From: Selenomonas timonae
GTDB taxonomy: Bacteria; Bacillota; Negativicutes; Selenomonadales; Selenomonadaceae
Assembly: GCF_014250475.1 (NCBI RefSeq)
Contig: NZ_CP060204.1
Span: 2,059,001 to 2,123,000 of the forward strand
Reading direction: 5' to 3'
Length of the DNA stretch: 64,000 bases
Part shown: in pieces, positions 34,994-44,042 of the stretch
Layout of the letters: each line of letters opens with the position of its first letter
Position numbering within the stretch: position 1 is the first letter of the stretch
Notes under the pieces: model-generated
What the model was told of the DNA's origin: nothing
Databases searched by the model: none
What the model saw: the letters and a program-made list of their open reading frames with translations, nothing else
Translations under genes and position numbers: made by a program

Positions 34994-36225
34994 CGCGCCG
35001 CTCATTTTTGCAGACTGCCATGAGCACCATTCTCTCGATGGGCTTTGGCGGTCTCTTTTCGTCTCATCACGCTGCCGCCGCTGCCGAAAACATCCGTCAT
35101 CTGCGCCAGATCGTTACGGCGCAGCCCGACAGGACGCGCATGATAGCGTGGGACAGTCCGCAGCTGCTCCAAGATGTACGCGTCGAAGTATCGCGCGCCG
35201 GCGGGAAAACAGACACGTACGCTCCCTCCTATCGCTATCTCATGATGGACGACGAGGTACAGTTCATCTATCATGCAGAGATTCCCGTTTCTGACGGCGC
35301 ATCGTATCGCGTGATAGAGCCGAACGGCGCAACGGCATGGATTCCGCTCACACGCAGCGCAAGTGAGATGACGCGCGCCCTCCTCTTCTCAGACAGCCAA
35401 TGCGGCGAAAGCTACGATGTGTGGCGGGAGGTCTATTATGCGGCATGGCAGCGTCACCCGCAGGCGGACTTTGCCGCCATCGTCGGTGACCTCACGGACA
35501 ACGGTGAGTCCGCATGGCATTGGCGCGCATTCTTTGAGGCAATGGAGGCAGGGACAGCGCTCGCACGGCATCCCCATGTCCCCGTCCTTGGCAATCACGA
35601 GTACTACGGATTGCAGTGGACTGCCGTGCCGCCCGTCCGCTATCTCCGCACCTTTGCCCTGCCCGACAACGGCAGCCGTGATTTTCGCGGACACTACTAC
35701 TCCTTTGATCTCGGCGCAGTGCACTGCATTGTCCTCGATACCCAGTTCCTTGAGGCGGAGGAACGCGGCGCGGCGCTGAGGGCAGAGCAGATGGACTGGC
35801 TTCAGCGGGACGCGATGGCAAGCACAGCACCGTGGAAGCTCGTCCTCATGCACAAGGATATCCTAGCGTACGGTGACTATCAGGTCGAGCAGCATACAAA
35901 TCACGGCATCAGCGACGTGGGACAGACTTTCTTGGACACATTCGATACGCTCGGCATCGACCTCGTCGTCTCGGGTCACGTCCACGCCTACCGTCGCCGA
36001 CAGCTCCGCACGCGACAGACGGATGCACACGGTACGCTCTACCTCCTCGCTGGGCCTGCGGGAAATGAGTATTTCGATGTTCCCGCCGAAGACTATGACC
36101 TCGCGGCAGGGTCAAATCCAGCGCCGTCCAACTACCTCTATATGGAGGCGGATGCACAGCATCTCCACATCCGCTGTGAAACAGTGCGCGGCACAATACT
36201 TGATACTGCAGAACTGCATAAATAA
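34990..36225 (+). CDS. Tat-exported metallophosphoesterase
   Basis: 411 residues. MTRRSFLQTAMSTILSMGFG is a twin-arginine signal. The calcineurin-like phosphoesterase metal motifs are in order: ALLFSDSQCG, FAAIVGDLTDNGE (GDxxD), PVLGNHEYYG (GNHE) and DLVVSGHVHAYRR (GHxH). An N-terminal Ig-like purple-phosphatase-type domain (about 40-115) is likely. The substrate is unknown. It ends the five-gene cluster and is followed by a terminator. Confidence 0.87.
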   Translation: MTRRSFLQTAMSTILSMGFGGLFSSHHAAAAAENIRHLRQIVTAQPDRTRMIAWDSPQLLQDVRVEVSRAGGKTDTYAPSYRYLMMDDEVQFIYHAEIPVSDGASYRVIEPNGATAWIPLTRSASEMTRALLFSDSQCGESYDVWREVYYAAWQRHPQADFAAIVGDLTDNGESAWHWRAFFEAMEAGTALARHPHVPVLGNHEYYGLQWTAVPPVRYLRTFALPDNGSRDFRGHYYSFDLGAVHCIVLDTQFLEAEERGAALRAEQMDWLQRDAMASTAPWKLVLMHKDILAYGDYQVEQHTNHGISDVGQTFLDTFDTLGIDLVVSGHVHAYRRRQLRTRQTDAHGTLYLLAGPAGNEYFDVPAEDYDLAAGSNPAPSNYLYMEADAQHLHIRCETVRGTILDTAELHK

Positions 36226-36228
36226 AAC

Positions 36229-36269
36229 GGGGACTTCCTACAAAATTTTCGTAGGAAATCCCCATTTTT
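36229..36269. terminator. Bidirectional terminator between the metallophosphoesterase gene and the citrate transporter gene
   Basis: GGGGACTTCCTAC pairs with GTAGGAAATCCCC (one mismatch) around AAAATTTTC, with T and A runs on the outer flanks. Confidence 0.88.
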
Positions 36270-36289
36270 GATTTTCGTATCTTCTTGCC

Positions 36290-37615
36290 CTACACTGTGA
36301 CGATGCCCAGCACAATGGCAAAGAACAGCGAGATGATCGAGAGCCCCCAGAGCCATGGCGCACAGAAGCGCAGTAGCTCCTTGATGGAGACACCCGCAAG
36401 TCCGCAGCAGAGGAATGTAGTCGCCGCGTGCGGCGTGACGAGGACGGCGAAGTTCTTGCCGACGAGCATCGCGTTCGACATATTCTCCGGTGAAATGCCG
36501 TATTGCTCACCGACGCCGATCGCAAGGGGCAGCAGTCCAAAGAAATATGGGCTCGTGCCGAGCATCATGCCGATCGGCACGGCAAAGATTCCCATGATAA
36601 TGTGGAAGTAGGGGCCGAGGACGCTCGGAATGAGCATGACGAGTGTCTCCGCCATCGCATCCATCATCTTCGTCCCCGTCAGAACGCCGAGGAAGACGCC
36701 CGAGGCGAGCAGGATCATGGGCACGCCCAGTGCCTCACCTGCATGCGCCTTAATGCGCTTGCCCTGCATCTTCGGGTCGGGGAAGTTCACAATGAGGGCG
36801 AGCGATAGTCCGATCATGAATGCGGCGTACAGCTGGATCTTCGTGAAGCAGAGGAGGGCGATGACACCGACCGTGAGGAGCAGGTTGAACCAGAAGAGTT
36901 TCGGACGCTTCAGCGCAGCGGCTTCCTCATCGGAAATCTGATGCGCCGAGGACGCATCCTCATCCAGCTCCGCAGCCTTGCCTGTCGGGTGCAGACCCGC
37001 GCCGCGCCGTTTTTCCAGAACGCCCATGAATGCCGCAAAGATGAGCACCATGATGATACCGACAATCTGCAGCGGAATGAGCGTATGCCAGAGCGCGTTG
37101 ACATCGGTGTTCAGAATGACGCCGACGCGTGCGACCGGGCCGCCCCATGGCAGGAGGTTCATGATGCTCATGGCAGCGCCGATGATGACGCAGAGCACGA
37201 CGGGGCGAATGTGCAGCTTCTTGTAGATCGGCAGCATTGCAGGAATCGTCACGAGCAGCGTTGCGGCGAGCGCACCGTCGAGATGGGCAATCGTCGCAAT
37301 ACAGGCGGTTGCCACTGTGACCAGGATGACGTTCGATCTCGCATGCTTCACGAGAAAGTCGACCAACGGGTCGAAGAGTCCAACCTCCGACATGATTGAG
37401 AAGTAGACGATGGAAAAGATAAAGAGTACGGCGACCGGCATGGTCGTTGTAACGCCAGTCTTCATGAACTCCGCAATCTGCGTGAAGTCAAATCCGCAGA
37501 CAACGGCGCAGAGGATCGGCACGATGACGAAGATCGGCGTCGGATGTGCCTTGGACTGCAACAGCAGGTAGATGATCAAGAAGATCATCACAAAGCCTGT
37601 GATGGCTAATAACAT
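36290..37615 (-). CDS. CitMHS-family citrate transporter
   Basis: 441 residues with about 12 hydrophobic segments. The N-terminus MLLAITGFVMIFLIIYLLL and motifs THLD-like IAHLDGALAATLLVTIPAMLPIYK and NLLPWGGPVARVGVIL match the CitMHS (metal-citrate/H+ symporter) family. It ends the citD-citE-citF-citG run, so it presumably imports citrate, perhaps complexed with Mg2+ or Ca2+, for fermentation. GGAGGG precedes the ATG. Confidence 0.88.
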   Translation of the reverse strand: MLLAITGFVMIFLIIYLLLQSKAHPTPIFVIVPILCAVVCGFDFTQIAEFMKTGVTTTMPVAVLFIFSIVYFSIMSEVGLFDPLVDFLVKHARSNVILVTVATACIATIAHLDGALAATLLVTIPAMLPIYKKLHIRPVVLCVIIGAAMSIMNLLPWGGPVARVGVILNTDVNALWHTLIPLQIVGIIMVLIFAAFMGVLEKRRGAGLHPTGKAAELDEDASSAHQISDEEAAALKRPKLFWFNLLLTVGVIALLCFTKIQLYAAFMIGLSLALIVNFPDPKMQGKRIKAHAGEALGVPMILLASGVFLGVLTGTKMMDAMAETLVMLIPSVLGPYFHIIMGIFAVPIGMMLGTSPYFFGLLPLAIGVGEQYGISPENMSNAMLVGKNFAVLVTPHAATTFLCCGLAGVSIKELLRFCAPWLWGLSIISLFFAIVLGIVTV

Positions 37616-37642
37616 GAAAAACCCTCCATTCCAAAAGTTGTT

Positions 37643-38536
37643 TCACGTTTCCTTGAGCAGTTCGGACTGCTCTATTTCGTAGAGAAAATGTGTGAGTGCA
37701 ACGAGATCCGCAGAGCCGCCGGGGCTGACCCACGCGGCAATCAGCTGCGCATCAAACGCCTCGACCGCCGTGCGACCTGCCTCCGTGCCCATCCCCCCAA
37801 GTCCGACGATGCGGGCGGCCTCCGCCTGCACGCGCTGCAGCATGGCAAGGTCATGACGGCCGAGGATGTTCGTGTCCATATTGTGCGCCATGAGGACGAG
37901 GAGGACATCGACGAGCACATCGTTCAGCGGCATTCCCTCCGCTCTGCGCGTGCGGTAGAGCGGCAACGCATGCTCTTTCACGAGCGGGAATCCCGCCTCT
38001 GCCTCACCGCGTACGCCTGTGAGGCCGTAGGTGAGATAGGCTGCCTGCCCCTTTGTCTCAGGCACGGCATTCTTTGCAAGCGTACCGTAATCCGCGCGGC
38101 ATAGTCCCGTGCAGATCGTCCGCGCAGCGTCGAGCAATCGATCCGCCGTCAGCGGCTCGCCGTGTGCGCCGAACCAGCCCGCCGCACCGAGCAGGATTCC
38201 GAAGTTGAAGATTGCGCCCTTATGCGTGTTCACGCCCCCCGTGCGTGCATACATCGCAGATTCTGCCGCGCGCCCAAGCGGACGCAGGACAGAGAGCAGC
38301 GTCTCCAAAGCCCCCCCATACGCCTCCCCCGCACGCACAAACGCCGTGAAGTGCGGGGCAAGCGCCGCCGCCGATGCCTGGAAGGTGAAGAAGTCCATAT
38401 CGGCGTGCGCCCCATTGTTCGCACGGTCGACAAGTCCCGGCTTCGGCGTTGCTGCCACCTCAACGAGCAGGGATTCTACGGCGCAGGATGCAATGCGATC
38501 CGCGTCGCACACACGCCCTTCCAAGACTGCACTCAA
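37643..38536 (-). CDS. citG: Triphosphoribosyl-dephospho-CoA synthase
   Basis: 297 residues. The enzyme makes the precursor of the citrate lyase prosthetic group from dephospho-CoA and ATP. Family segments are EVAATPKPGLVDRANNGAH, ARTGGVNTHKGAIFNFG and LMAHNMDTNILGRHD. The frame begins at a TTG overlapping the citF stop; no clear Shine-Dalgarno is present, so translation is probably coupled. Confidence 0.92.
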   Translation of the reverse strand: MSAVLEGRVCDADRIASCAVESLLVEVAATPKPGLVDRANNGAHADMDFFTFQASAAALAPHFTAFVRAGEAYGGALETLLSVLRPLGRAAESAMYARTGGVNTHKGAIFNFGILLGAAGWFGAHGEPLTADRLLDAARTICTGLCRADYGTLAKNAVPETKGQAAYLTYGLTGVRGEAEAGFPLVKEHALPLYRTRRAEGMPLNDVLVDVLLVLMAHNMDTNILGRHDLAMLQRVQAEAARIVGLGGMGTEAGRTAVEAFDAQLIAAWVSPGGSADLVALTHFLYEIEQSELLKET

Positions 38537-40092
38537 AGGACGAGCGGCTTGATCTTGCGCACAACGTCGAGAATCGTACCATCACGTGCCTCAAGAACGG
38601 CGATGATTTGATCCTCCCACTCGAGCTCATCCGGCTCGCCCACGAGGCTGTACGCCTTCTCCTGCAACGCCTCGATGGTTGTATGCGCAATGTCTGCCGC
38701 ATCCAGACATGCAATGAGATCCTTGCGTGCGGGATTGACGGCAATGCCGTAGTCCGTCACAAGTACATCCACGCAGTCCCCCGGCGTGGTGACAGTGACG
38801 ACCTTCTTGCAGACCGTTGCCATGCGTCCGCGCACGAGCGGCGTCACAATGATGCAGCATTTGCTCCCCGCCGCCGTGTCGGGATGTCCGCCCGGCGCAC
38901 CACGCAGCACGCCATCCGAGCCGGTCAGTACGTTGACGTTGAAGTCCGTGTCAATTTCGAGCGCCGCGAGTACCACAAAGTCGAGCTTGTTCACATATGC
39001 GCCCTTGTTTGCGGGGTTTGCATACTCGCTCGTAGAGATCTCAAGATGCTTGTCGGGATGCGCCGCAAGATGCGCAATCGCCTTCGTATCGAAATCCTGC
39101 GTATCGAGCAGCTTGCGCACGAGCCCCTTGTCCATGAGGTCGCAGATATTGCCGCCCATACCGCCGAGCGCAAAGCCCATCTCGATGTTGCGTTCGCGCA
39201 TATAGTCCTCGAGATAGCGATTGACCGCAAGAGAGGGACCGCCGACGCCCGTCTGGAAGGAGAAGCCGTCCTTGAAGTACGGTGTCGCCGCCATGATCTT
39301 CGCACAGTTCTCTGCCATCATCAGGTTGCGCGGATCTTCCGTCACGCGCGCTTCCTTCGTTCCGATTTTCTTCGGATCGCCGATCTCGTCCACTACGACA
39401 ACGTAGTCCACGTCGATGGATTGAATCGAAACGGGCGAGTTCGGGAACGGCACGAGCGTGTCCGTCACAACGACAACGTGATCTGCATAGCGCGAGTCTG
39501 CAACGGCATAGCCGAGCGTGCCGCAATTATTCTTGCCGCCCGTGCCGTTCGCGTTGCCGTAATCATCCGACGCCGACGCCGCGATGAACGTGATGTCGAT
39601 GTGGAGTTCCCCCGTCTCAATCGCGCGCGGGCGTCCACCGTGACTGCGGATAATCGCAGGTGTCTTCAGCTTTCCTGCAGAGATGACCTCGCCAATTCGT
39701 CCGCGTACGCCCGAGGACTGGATGCCGATGATTTTCCCTTCCTCGATGTAATCCGCAAGCAGATCCTGCGCACTGCCGAGGGAGGTGGTCGCAACCGTCA
39801 GATCCTTCAGCCCCAACTCCTCCACGAGCACCTTCATGACCATGCTCGTCACATAGTCGCCGTTGCGGAAGGCGTGGTGAAAGGACACGGTTATGCCGTC
39901 ATGCGCGCCGCATTTCTCACACGCCTCGCGGATGGAGGCGAGCACCTTGGATGCCTGCGGTTTCTCCGCGCGGCGCACGTTCGGCCCCGCCTTGTGGAAG
40001 GTCTTGCCGTCCATGTAGTATTTTCCCTGATAGACCTCCTTGCCGCCGACAAGAAGCTCCTCGGGTATCTCTCTGCCCACTGCGTCTTTCAT
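38533..40092 (-). CDS. citF: Citrate lyase alpha subunit (citrate CoA-transferase)
   Basis: 519 residues. It exchanges the acetyl group on the acyl carrier for citrate, forming citryl-ACP. Typical segments are VTVSFHHAFRNGDYV-like ITVSFHHAFRNGDYV, SSGVRGRIGEVIS, TFIAASASDDYGNANGTGG and FQTGVGGPSLAVNRYL. Length is standard. A GGGGGGG-type ribosome site precedes ATG 40092, 12 bases after citE. Confidence 0.95.
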   Translation of the reverse strand: MKDAVGREIPEELLVGGKEVYQGKYYMDGKTFHKAGPNVRRAEKPQASKVLASIREACEKCGAHDGITVSFHHAFRNGDYVTSMVMKVLVEELGLKDLTVATTSLGSAQDLLADYIEEGKIIGIQSSGVRGRIGEVISAGKLKTPAIIRSHGGRPRAIETGELHIDITFIAASASDDYGNANGTGGKNNCGTLGYAVADSRYADHVVVVTDTLVPFPNSPVSIQSIDVDYVVVVDEIGDPKKIGTKEARVTEDPRNLMMAENCAKIMAATPYFKDGFSFQTGVGGPSLAVNRYLEDYMRERNIEMGFALGGMGGNICDLMDKGLVRKLLDTQDFDTKAIAHLAAHPDKHLEISTSEYANPANKGAYVNKLDFVVLAALEIDTDFNVNVLTGSDGVLRGAPGGHPDTAAGSKCCIIVTPLVRGRMATVCKKVVTVTTPGDCVDVLVTDYGIAVNPARKDLIACLDAADIAHTTIEALQEKAYSLVGEPDELEWEDQIIAVLEARDGTILDVVRKIKPLVL

Positions 40093-40104
40093 CGCTGCCC
40101 CCCC

Positions 40105-41016
40105 TTATAAATCCCCGTGATAGACGCCACACGCCTTTGCAAGCGCAATCACGCGCTGCGCGTCCTCGATGAAGGGGATGTCGACCATCTTGCCGTTGAC
40201 CGTATACACGCCGACGCCCTGCTTCGACTGCTCCTCGAAGCTGCGCACATAGAGTTCCGCCGTCGCGATTTCCTTCTCCGTAGGTGCAAAGGTCTTGTGG
40301 ACATAGGAAATCTGACGCGGGTTGATGAGGCTCTTGCCGTCAAAGCCCATCGCGCGATCAAGCTCCACCTCCGCGCGGAAGCCCTCCTCGTCGTCGAGCG
40401 CCGTGAATACGGTGTCAAAGCACTGGATGCCCGCCTCGCGCGCCGCGAGCAGCATGAGGCTGCGCGCCGTATTGATCTCGATGCCGCTACGCTCGGGACG
40501 GACGTGCATACTCTTGCGGAAATCGCCGCCCGAGATGGCGACGCCGAGCATGCGCTCCGACGCCTGGCAGATCTCGCGCGCATTGAGGATGCCCTTCGGG
40601 CTTTCGAGCGCCGCCATGAGCAGCGTCCGCCCCTCCTCAACGCCGAATTCCCTCTCTGCCGCAAGGACGTGTTCCTCGATCTGTCTCACATCGTCCGCAC
40701 TCTCGCATTTGGCGATGCGCACGCCGTCCGCGCCGCCCGCGATGCAGACGCGGACATCCTCCTGCCAGTGCGGCGTCTCGAGTCCGTTCATGCGGACGAG
40801 CACCTCGGTCTCGCCGTAGTCGATGCTCTTCAGCGCGTGATAGAGTGAGAAGCGCGCCGCATCCTTCTGGTTCTCCGCGACGGCATCCTCGAGGTCGAGG
40901 ATGATGCTGTCCACACCGTAGATGTAGGCATCCTTGATGAGTCCCGGACGCTGCGCATTCATGAACATCATCGTGCGGCGCAGACGGAACCGCTCCGGCC
41001 TTGGTCTTGGAATCAT
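40105..41016 (-). CDS. citE: Citrate lyase beta subunit (citryl-ACP lyase)
   Basis: 303 residues of the HpcH/HpaI aldolase fold. It splits citryl-ACP into oxaloacetate and acetyl-ACP. Motifs are RRTMMFMNAQRPGLIKDAY, DSIILDLEDAVAENQKDAAR and VRMNGLETPHW, with conserved acidic residues for Mg2+ binding. The ATG at 41016 overlaps the citD stop (ATGA) and has GGGGAGG upstream; an earlier in-frame start would lie inside citD. Confidence 0.95.
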   Translation of the reverse strand: MIPRPRPERFRLRRTMMFMNAQRPGLIKDAYIYGVDSIILDLEDAVAENQKDAARFSLYHALKSIDYGETEVLVRMNGLETPHWQEDVRVCIAGGADGVRIAKCESADDVRQIEEHVLAAEREFGVEEGRTLLMAALESPKGILNAREICQASERMLGVAISGGDFRKSMHVRPERSGIEINTARSLMLLAAREAGIQCFDTVFTALDDEEGFRAEVELDRAMGFDGKSLINPRQISYVHKTFAPTEKEIATAELYVRSFEEQSKQGVGVYTVNGKMVDIPFIEDAQRVIALAKACGVYHGDL

Positions 41017-41315
41017 TGAATCACACCTCCCCACGGAACATTCTTGTCGGATACGCCGGCGCTGCGGAAGACCGCACACTCCACGCGCGCGCGAATCGTG
41101 CAGTCAAGCGCCCCCTTGTCCACGACCTGAACGCGCGCGGACGTTACATCGAGACGCTGCAGCGTTTCGAGTACGGTCTGCCGAATGGCGCGCCCGTACT
41201 GGTTCATCACGCTGCTCTCCAAATGAACTTCGATTTCGCCCGTGCCCGGCTCGACGGTGACCTGCACATCGCTGGATTCCAGCGTCCCCGCCATCGCGGG
41301 TTTTTCAATTTGCAT
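41013..41315 (-). CDS. citD: Citrate lyase acyl carrier protein (gamma subunit)
   Basis: 100 residues. It carries the phosphoribosyl-dephospho-CoA group on a serine in AGTLESSDVQVTVEP (Ser14 by family alignment). It is the first gene of the operon, with GGGGG before the ATG, and it faces lysR across a 198-base gap. Confidence 0.94.
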   Translation of the reverse strand: MQIEKPAMAGTLESSDVQVTVEPGTGEIEVHLESSVMNQYGRAIRQTVLETLQRLDVTSARVQVVDKGALDCTIRARVECAVFRSAGVSDKNVPWGGVIQ

Positions 41316-41336
41316 AGCAATACCCCCTAACGATCA

Positions 41337-41352
41337 ATTATGGTACCATAAT
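41337..41352. promoter_or_regulatory. 16-bp perfect palindrome in the citD-lysR gap
   Basis: ATTATGGTACCATAAT reads the same on both strands. It lies about 20 bases ahead of citD and overlaps the -10 region of its probable promoter, so it is a good candidate for regulator binding. Confidence 0.55.
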
Positions 41353-41377
41353 AGCAGGAAATTCTCGCCGCTGTAAA
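41348..41377 (-). promoter_or_regulatory. Probable promoter of the citDEFG operon
   Basis: TTTACA (41372-41377) and TATTAT (41348-41353) on the minus strand are spaced 18 bp. The -10 overlaps the palindrome at 41337-41352. On the other strand a TATAAT near 41459 may serve lysR, without a good -35. Confidence 0.5.
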
Positions 41378-41513
41378 CGCGTCCATTTTTCCGCCTATGC
41401 CATTCCATAAAAGAATGCTTCTCATATAATTTACAATCACAAAAGCGATGATAGTCATGATATAATAAACGAACAGTATATGATATATGTTGTTTCGTGG
41501 AAGGGTGAACCGC

Positions 41514-42383
41514 ATGGACACGCAAGACATCCAGCTGCTCATGACGCTGCACCGAACGGGCAATATCACGCGCGCCGCAGAGGAATTGTATACGACGCAG
41601 TCCTCCGTGTCCAAACGCATCCGTCAGCTCGAAAAGGAACTCGGCATCATCCTCGCCCTGCGCTCGCGGCAGGGGATACAGTTCACGCCGGCGGGTGAGA
41701 TTGTCCTGCGGCACGTCAAGGCAATCACGCGAGAGCTCAACACGATGAATCAGGAGCTGAACGATGCACAGGGCATCATCTCAGGCACGCTGCGCGTCGG
41801 TGTGTCGATCAACTACGCGATGTACCGCCTCCCGCCCCTCCTGCGCCGCTATCAGGAGCAATACCCGCTCGTGCATACGCAGACGCTGATCGAGGTCAGT
41901 CAGAAAATCTTCTCCATGTTCATTGCAGGGAAAATGGAGCTGGCAGTCGTGCGCGGTGAATACTCCGACTGGGACGGACCGCGCATCCTGCTCGACCGCG
42001 AGCCTGTCTGCATCATCACCTGCCGGGAACATAAGCAAATTCCGCTCGGCGCACTCCCGCAGGTCATCCGCAAAGCCGATCTGGAGATGGAGCGCGACAC
42101 GGCACTCTGGCGCCGGGAAAACAAGATTCCCACGGCGCAGAATCAGATCTTTGTCAACAACACGGCGACCTGCATCGAAATGGTACGGCAGGGAGTCGGT
42201 TGGGGCATTGTACCGGCAATCTGCCTCGCACATTTTGACGGATGCGTACATCCCATGTACTTTGCGGACGGACGGCCGCTTGTGCGATCGACCTATCTGC
42301 TCTATACCGAGCAAAGCGCCGCTCTGCCGCAGATCCGAGCCTTCATTACGCTGCTGGAGCAAGGAAAGCCTCAGCTGCCCTGA
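41514..42383 (+). CDS. LysR-family transcriptional regulator of citrate lyase genes
   Basis: 289 residues from MDTQDIQLL (GAAGGG upstream). The N-terminal helix-turn-helix (about 15-60) reads GNITRAAEELYTTQSSVSKRIRQLEKELG. An effector-binding domain follows (about 85-285), beginning GTLRVGVSINYAMYRLPPLL. Divergent from citD and directly ahead of citC, it most likely senses citrate or a related acid and controls both arms. An in-frame ATG 27 bases upstream is a possible alternative start. Confidence 0.9.
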   Translation: MDTQDIQLLMTLHRTGNITRAAEELYTTQSSVSKRIRQLEKELGIILALRSRQGIQFTPAGEIVLRHVKAITRELNTMNQELNDAQGIISGTLRVGVSINYAMYRLPPLLRRYQEQYPLVHTQTLIEVSQKIFSMFIAGKMELAVVRGEYSDWDGPRILLDREPVCIITCREHKQIPLGALPQVIRKADLEMERDTALWRRENKIPTAQNQIFVNNTATCIEMVRQGVGWGIVPAICLAHFDGCVHPMYFADGRPLVRSTYLLYTEQSAALPQIRAFITLLEQGKPQLP

Positions 42384-42397
42384 ACACAGGAGGAACT

Positions 42398-43435
42398 ATG
42401 ATCTCTACCATCTACCCATCCGATCACGCGGGTATGGCGCGCGTACGCGCCCTGCTCGAAAAGGAAGGCCTGCGCATGGATGCAAACCTCGACTACACCT
42501 GCGCCGTCCTTGACGACTTCGGTGCGGTCATCGCCACGGGCAGCTGCTATGGGAACACGCTGCGCTGCTTTGCCGTTGACAGCGCACATCAGGGCGAGGG
42601 GCTGCTGAATGAAGTCCTCACCCACCTCATGGCAGTCCAGCAGGAACGAGGGAATACTGCGATCTTCCTCTATACCAAGGGCGCATCCGTCCGTTTCTTT
42701 CGCGACCTCGGCTTTCACGAGATTGCACGCGTATCCGACACGATTGTCTTTCTCGAAAACAGGCGCTGGGGCTTCCCCGACTATCTGAAACATTTGCAGT
42801 CGGAAACGCCTGCAGTCGCGCCCCCCGTGTCGGCAATTGTCATGAATGCAAATCCGTTTACCCTCGGCCATCTCTACCTTGTGGAGCAGGCTGCCGGAGA
42901 GAGCGGACTCCTGCACCTCTTCATCGTCAGCGAGGACGCGAGCCTCTTCCCCTTTGCCGTACGCGACCGACTCGTGCGTGAGGGCACGGCGCATCTCGGC
43001 AACATTGTCTATCATGGGACGGGTTCCTATATGATCAGTCAGGCGACCTTCCCCAGCTATTTTCAAAAGGATGAGGATGCCGTGATCCGCAGTCACGCGC
43101 AGCTCGATATCGCGGTGTTTGCGCGCATTGCCGCAGCGCTCTCCATCACGCGCCGCTATGTCGGTGCAGAGCAGGCGAGCCATGTCACCAGTCTCTACAA
43201 TGAGACGATGCTGCACGACCTCCCGCGCGCCGGCATCGAGTGCGGGGTCATCCCGCGCAAGGAGTATGGCGGCGCGCCGATCAGTGCCTCCACCGTGCGC
43301 CGCGCCATTCAGACGGGCGATATGGAGCTGCTCCCCGCCCTCCTGCCGCCAACGACGCTCGCCTTCCTCCAAAGCGAAGAAAGTGCCGCCATCCGCAAGA
43401 AGATTGCGGAGGCGGCGGATGTCATACATTATTAA
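42398..43435 (+). CDS. citC: [Citrate (pro-3S)-lyase] ligase
   Basis: 345 residues. It acetylates the citrate lyase carrier with acetate and ATP, activating the enzyme. An N-terminal GNAT-like domain (about 1-130; FAVDSAHQGEGLLNEVLTHL) precedes a nucleotidyltransferase domain with MNANPFTLGHLYLVEQAA (HxGH-like) and the C-terminal ISASTVRRAI segment. CAGGAGG precedes the ATG, 14 bases after lysR. Confidence 0.94.
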   Translation: MISTIYPSDHAGMARVRALLEKEGLRMDANLDYTCAVLDDFGAVIATGSCYGNTLRCFAVDSAHQGEGLLNEVLTHLMAVQQERGNTAIFLYTKGASVRFFRDLGFHEIARVSDTIVFLENRRWGFPDYLKHLQSETPAVAPPVSAIVMNANPFTLGHLYLVEQAAGESGLLHLFIVSEDASLFPFAVRDRLVREGTAHLGNIVYHGTGSYMISQATFPSYFQKDEDAVIRSHAQLDIAVFARIAAALSITRRYVGAEQASHVTSLYNETMLHDLPRAGIECGVIPRKEYGGAPISASTVRRAIQTGDMELLPALLPPTTLAFLQSEESAAIRKKIAEAADVIHY

Positions 43436-43471
43436 TGATTTTGATTCGTTTTGCACCCGAAAGGAGCTCCT

Positions 43472-43981
43472 GTGTTAAACGGTATTCCTGTAGAACTGCC
43501 CGCCATGCTCGCCGCACGCGAGGAGCGCGCCTCACGTCAGGCAGCATGGCTGAAAGAATATGCCCGCCCCCTCCTCTCATTCACGCTCAACATTCCGGGG
43601 CCAATCAAGACCTCACCTGATCTGCGGCAGGGCTTCGAAGATGGGCGCGTCGCATTGGAGGGGCGGCTGCGCGCGGCACAGCTCCCCTGTATTGTGCAGA
43701 TGGAGGTGCATAATGTCACGGGCGATGAGGCACTGCTCGCCATCGACGGAGACGCAGCAGAGATCAAGAGAATCTGCACCGAAATCGAGGAGCATCACCC
43801 GCTCGGCCGACTCTTCGACCTCGACGTCCTCGCGGCGGATGGCACGAAGCTCTCACGCCCCCTGCCGCGCCGCTGCCTCCTATGCACGGAGCAAGCGCAG
43901 GTCTGCGCACGCAGCCGCCGCCACTCCGTCGAGGAACTGACAGCGGAGATCGAGCGGCTCCTGACTGCATATCTATCATAA
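43472..43981 (+). CDS. citX: Holo-citrate lyase synthase
   Basis: 169 residues from GTG 43472, which has AAAGGAGC upstream. It attaches the prosthetic group to CitD. Motifs are LAAREERASRQ, SFTLNIPGPIKTSP, HPLGRLFDLDVLAADG, and RRCLLCTEQAQVCARSRRHS with its conserved cysteines. With citC it completes the citrate lyase set. Confidence 0.93.
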   Translation: MLNGIPVELPAMLAAREERASRQAAWLKEYARPLLSFTLNIPGPIKTSPDLRQGFEDGRVALEGRLRAAQLPCIVQMEVHNVTGDEALLAIDGDAAEIKRICTEIEEHHPLGRLFDLDVLAADGTKLSRPLPRRCLLCTEQAQVCARSRRHSVEELTAEIERLLTAYLS

Positions 43982-43982
43982 A

Positions 43983-44031
43983 AATAGGAAAGCGCCCTGC
44001 AAGAGTGAGCCTTGCAGGGCGCTTTCCTATT
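43983..44031. terminator. Bidirectional terminator after citX
   Basis: A nearly perfect 21-bp stem (AATAGGAAAGCGCCCTGCAAG and its complement) with a short loop, followed by TTTATTT. It serves citX (+) and the small secreted protein gene (-). Confidence 0.93.
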
Positions 44032-44042
44032 TATTTCCCGTT

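Noticed and set aside
38449-40110. A 553-codon plus-strand frame opposite citF
   Set aside because: It mirrors citF, is extremely Arg/His-rich and has no family features.
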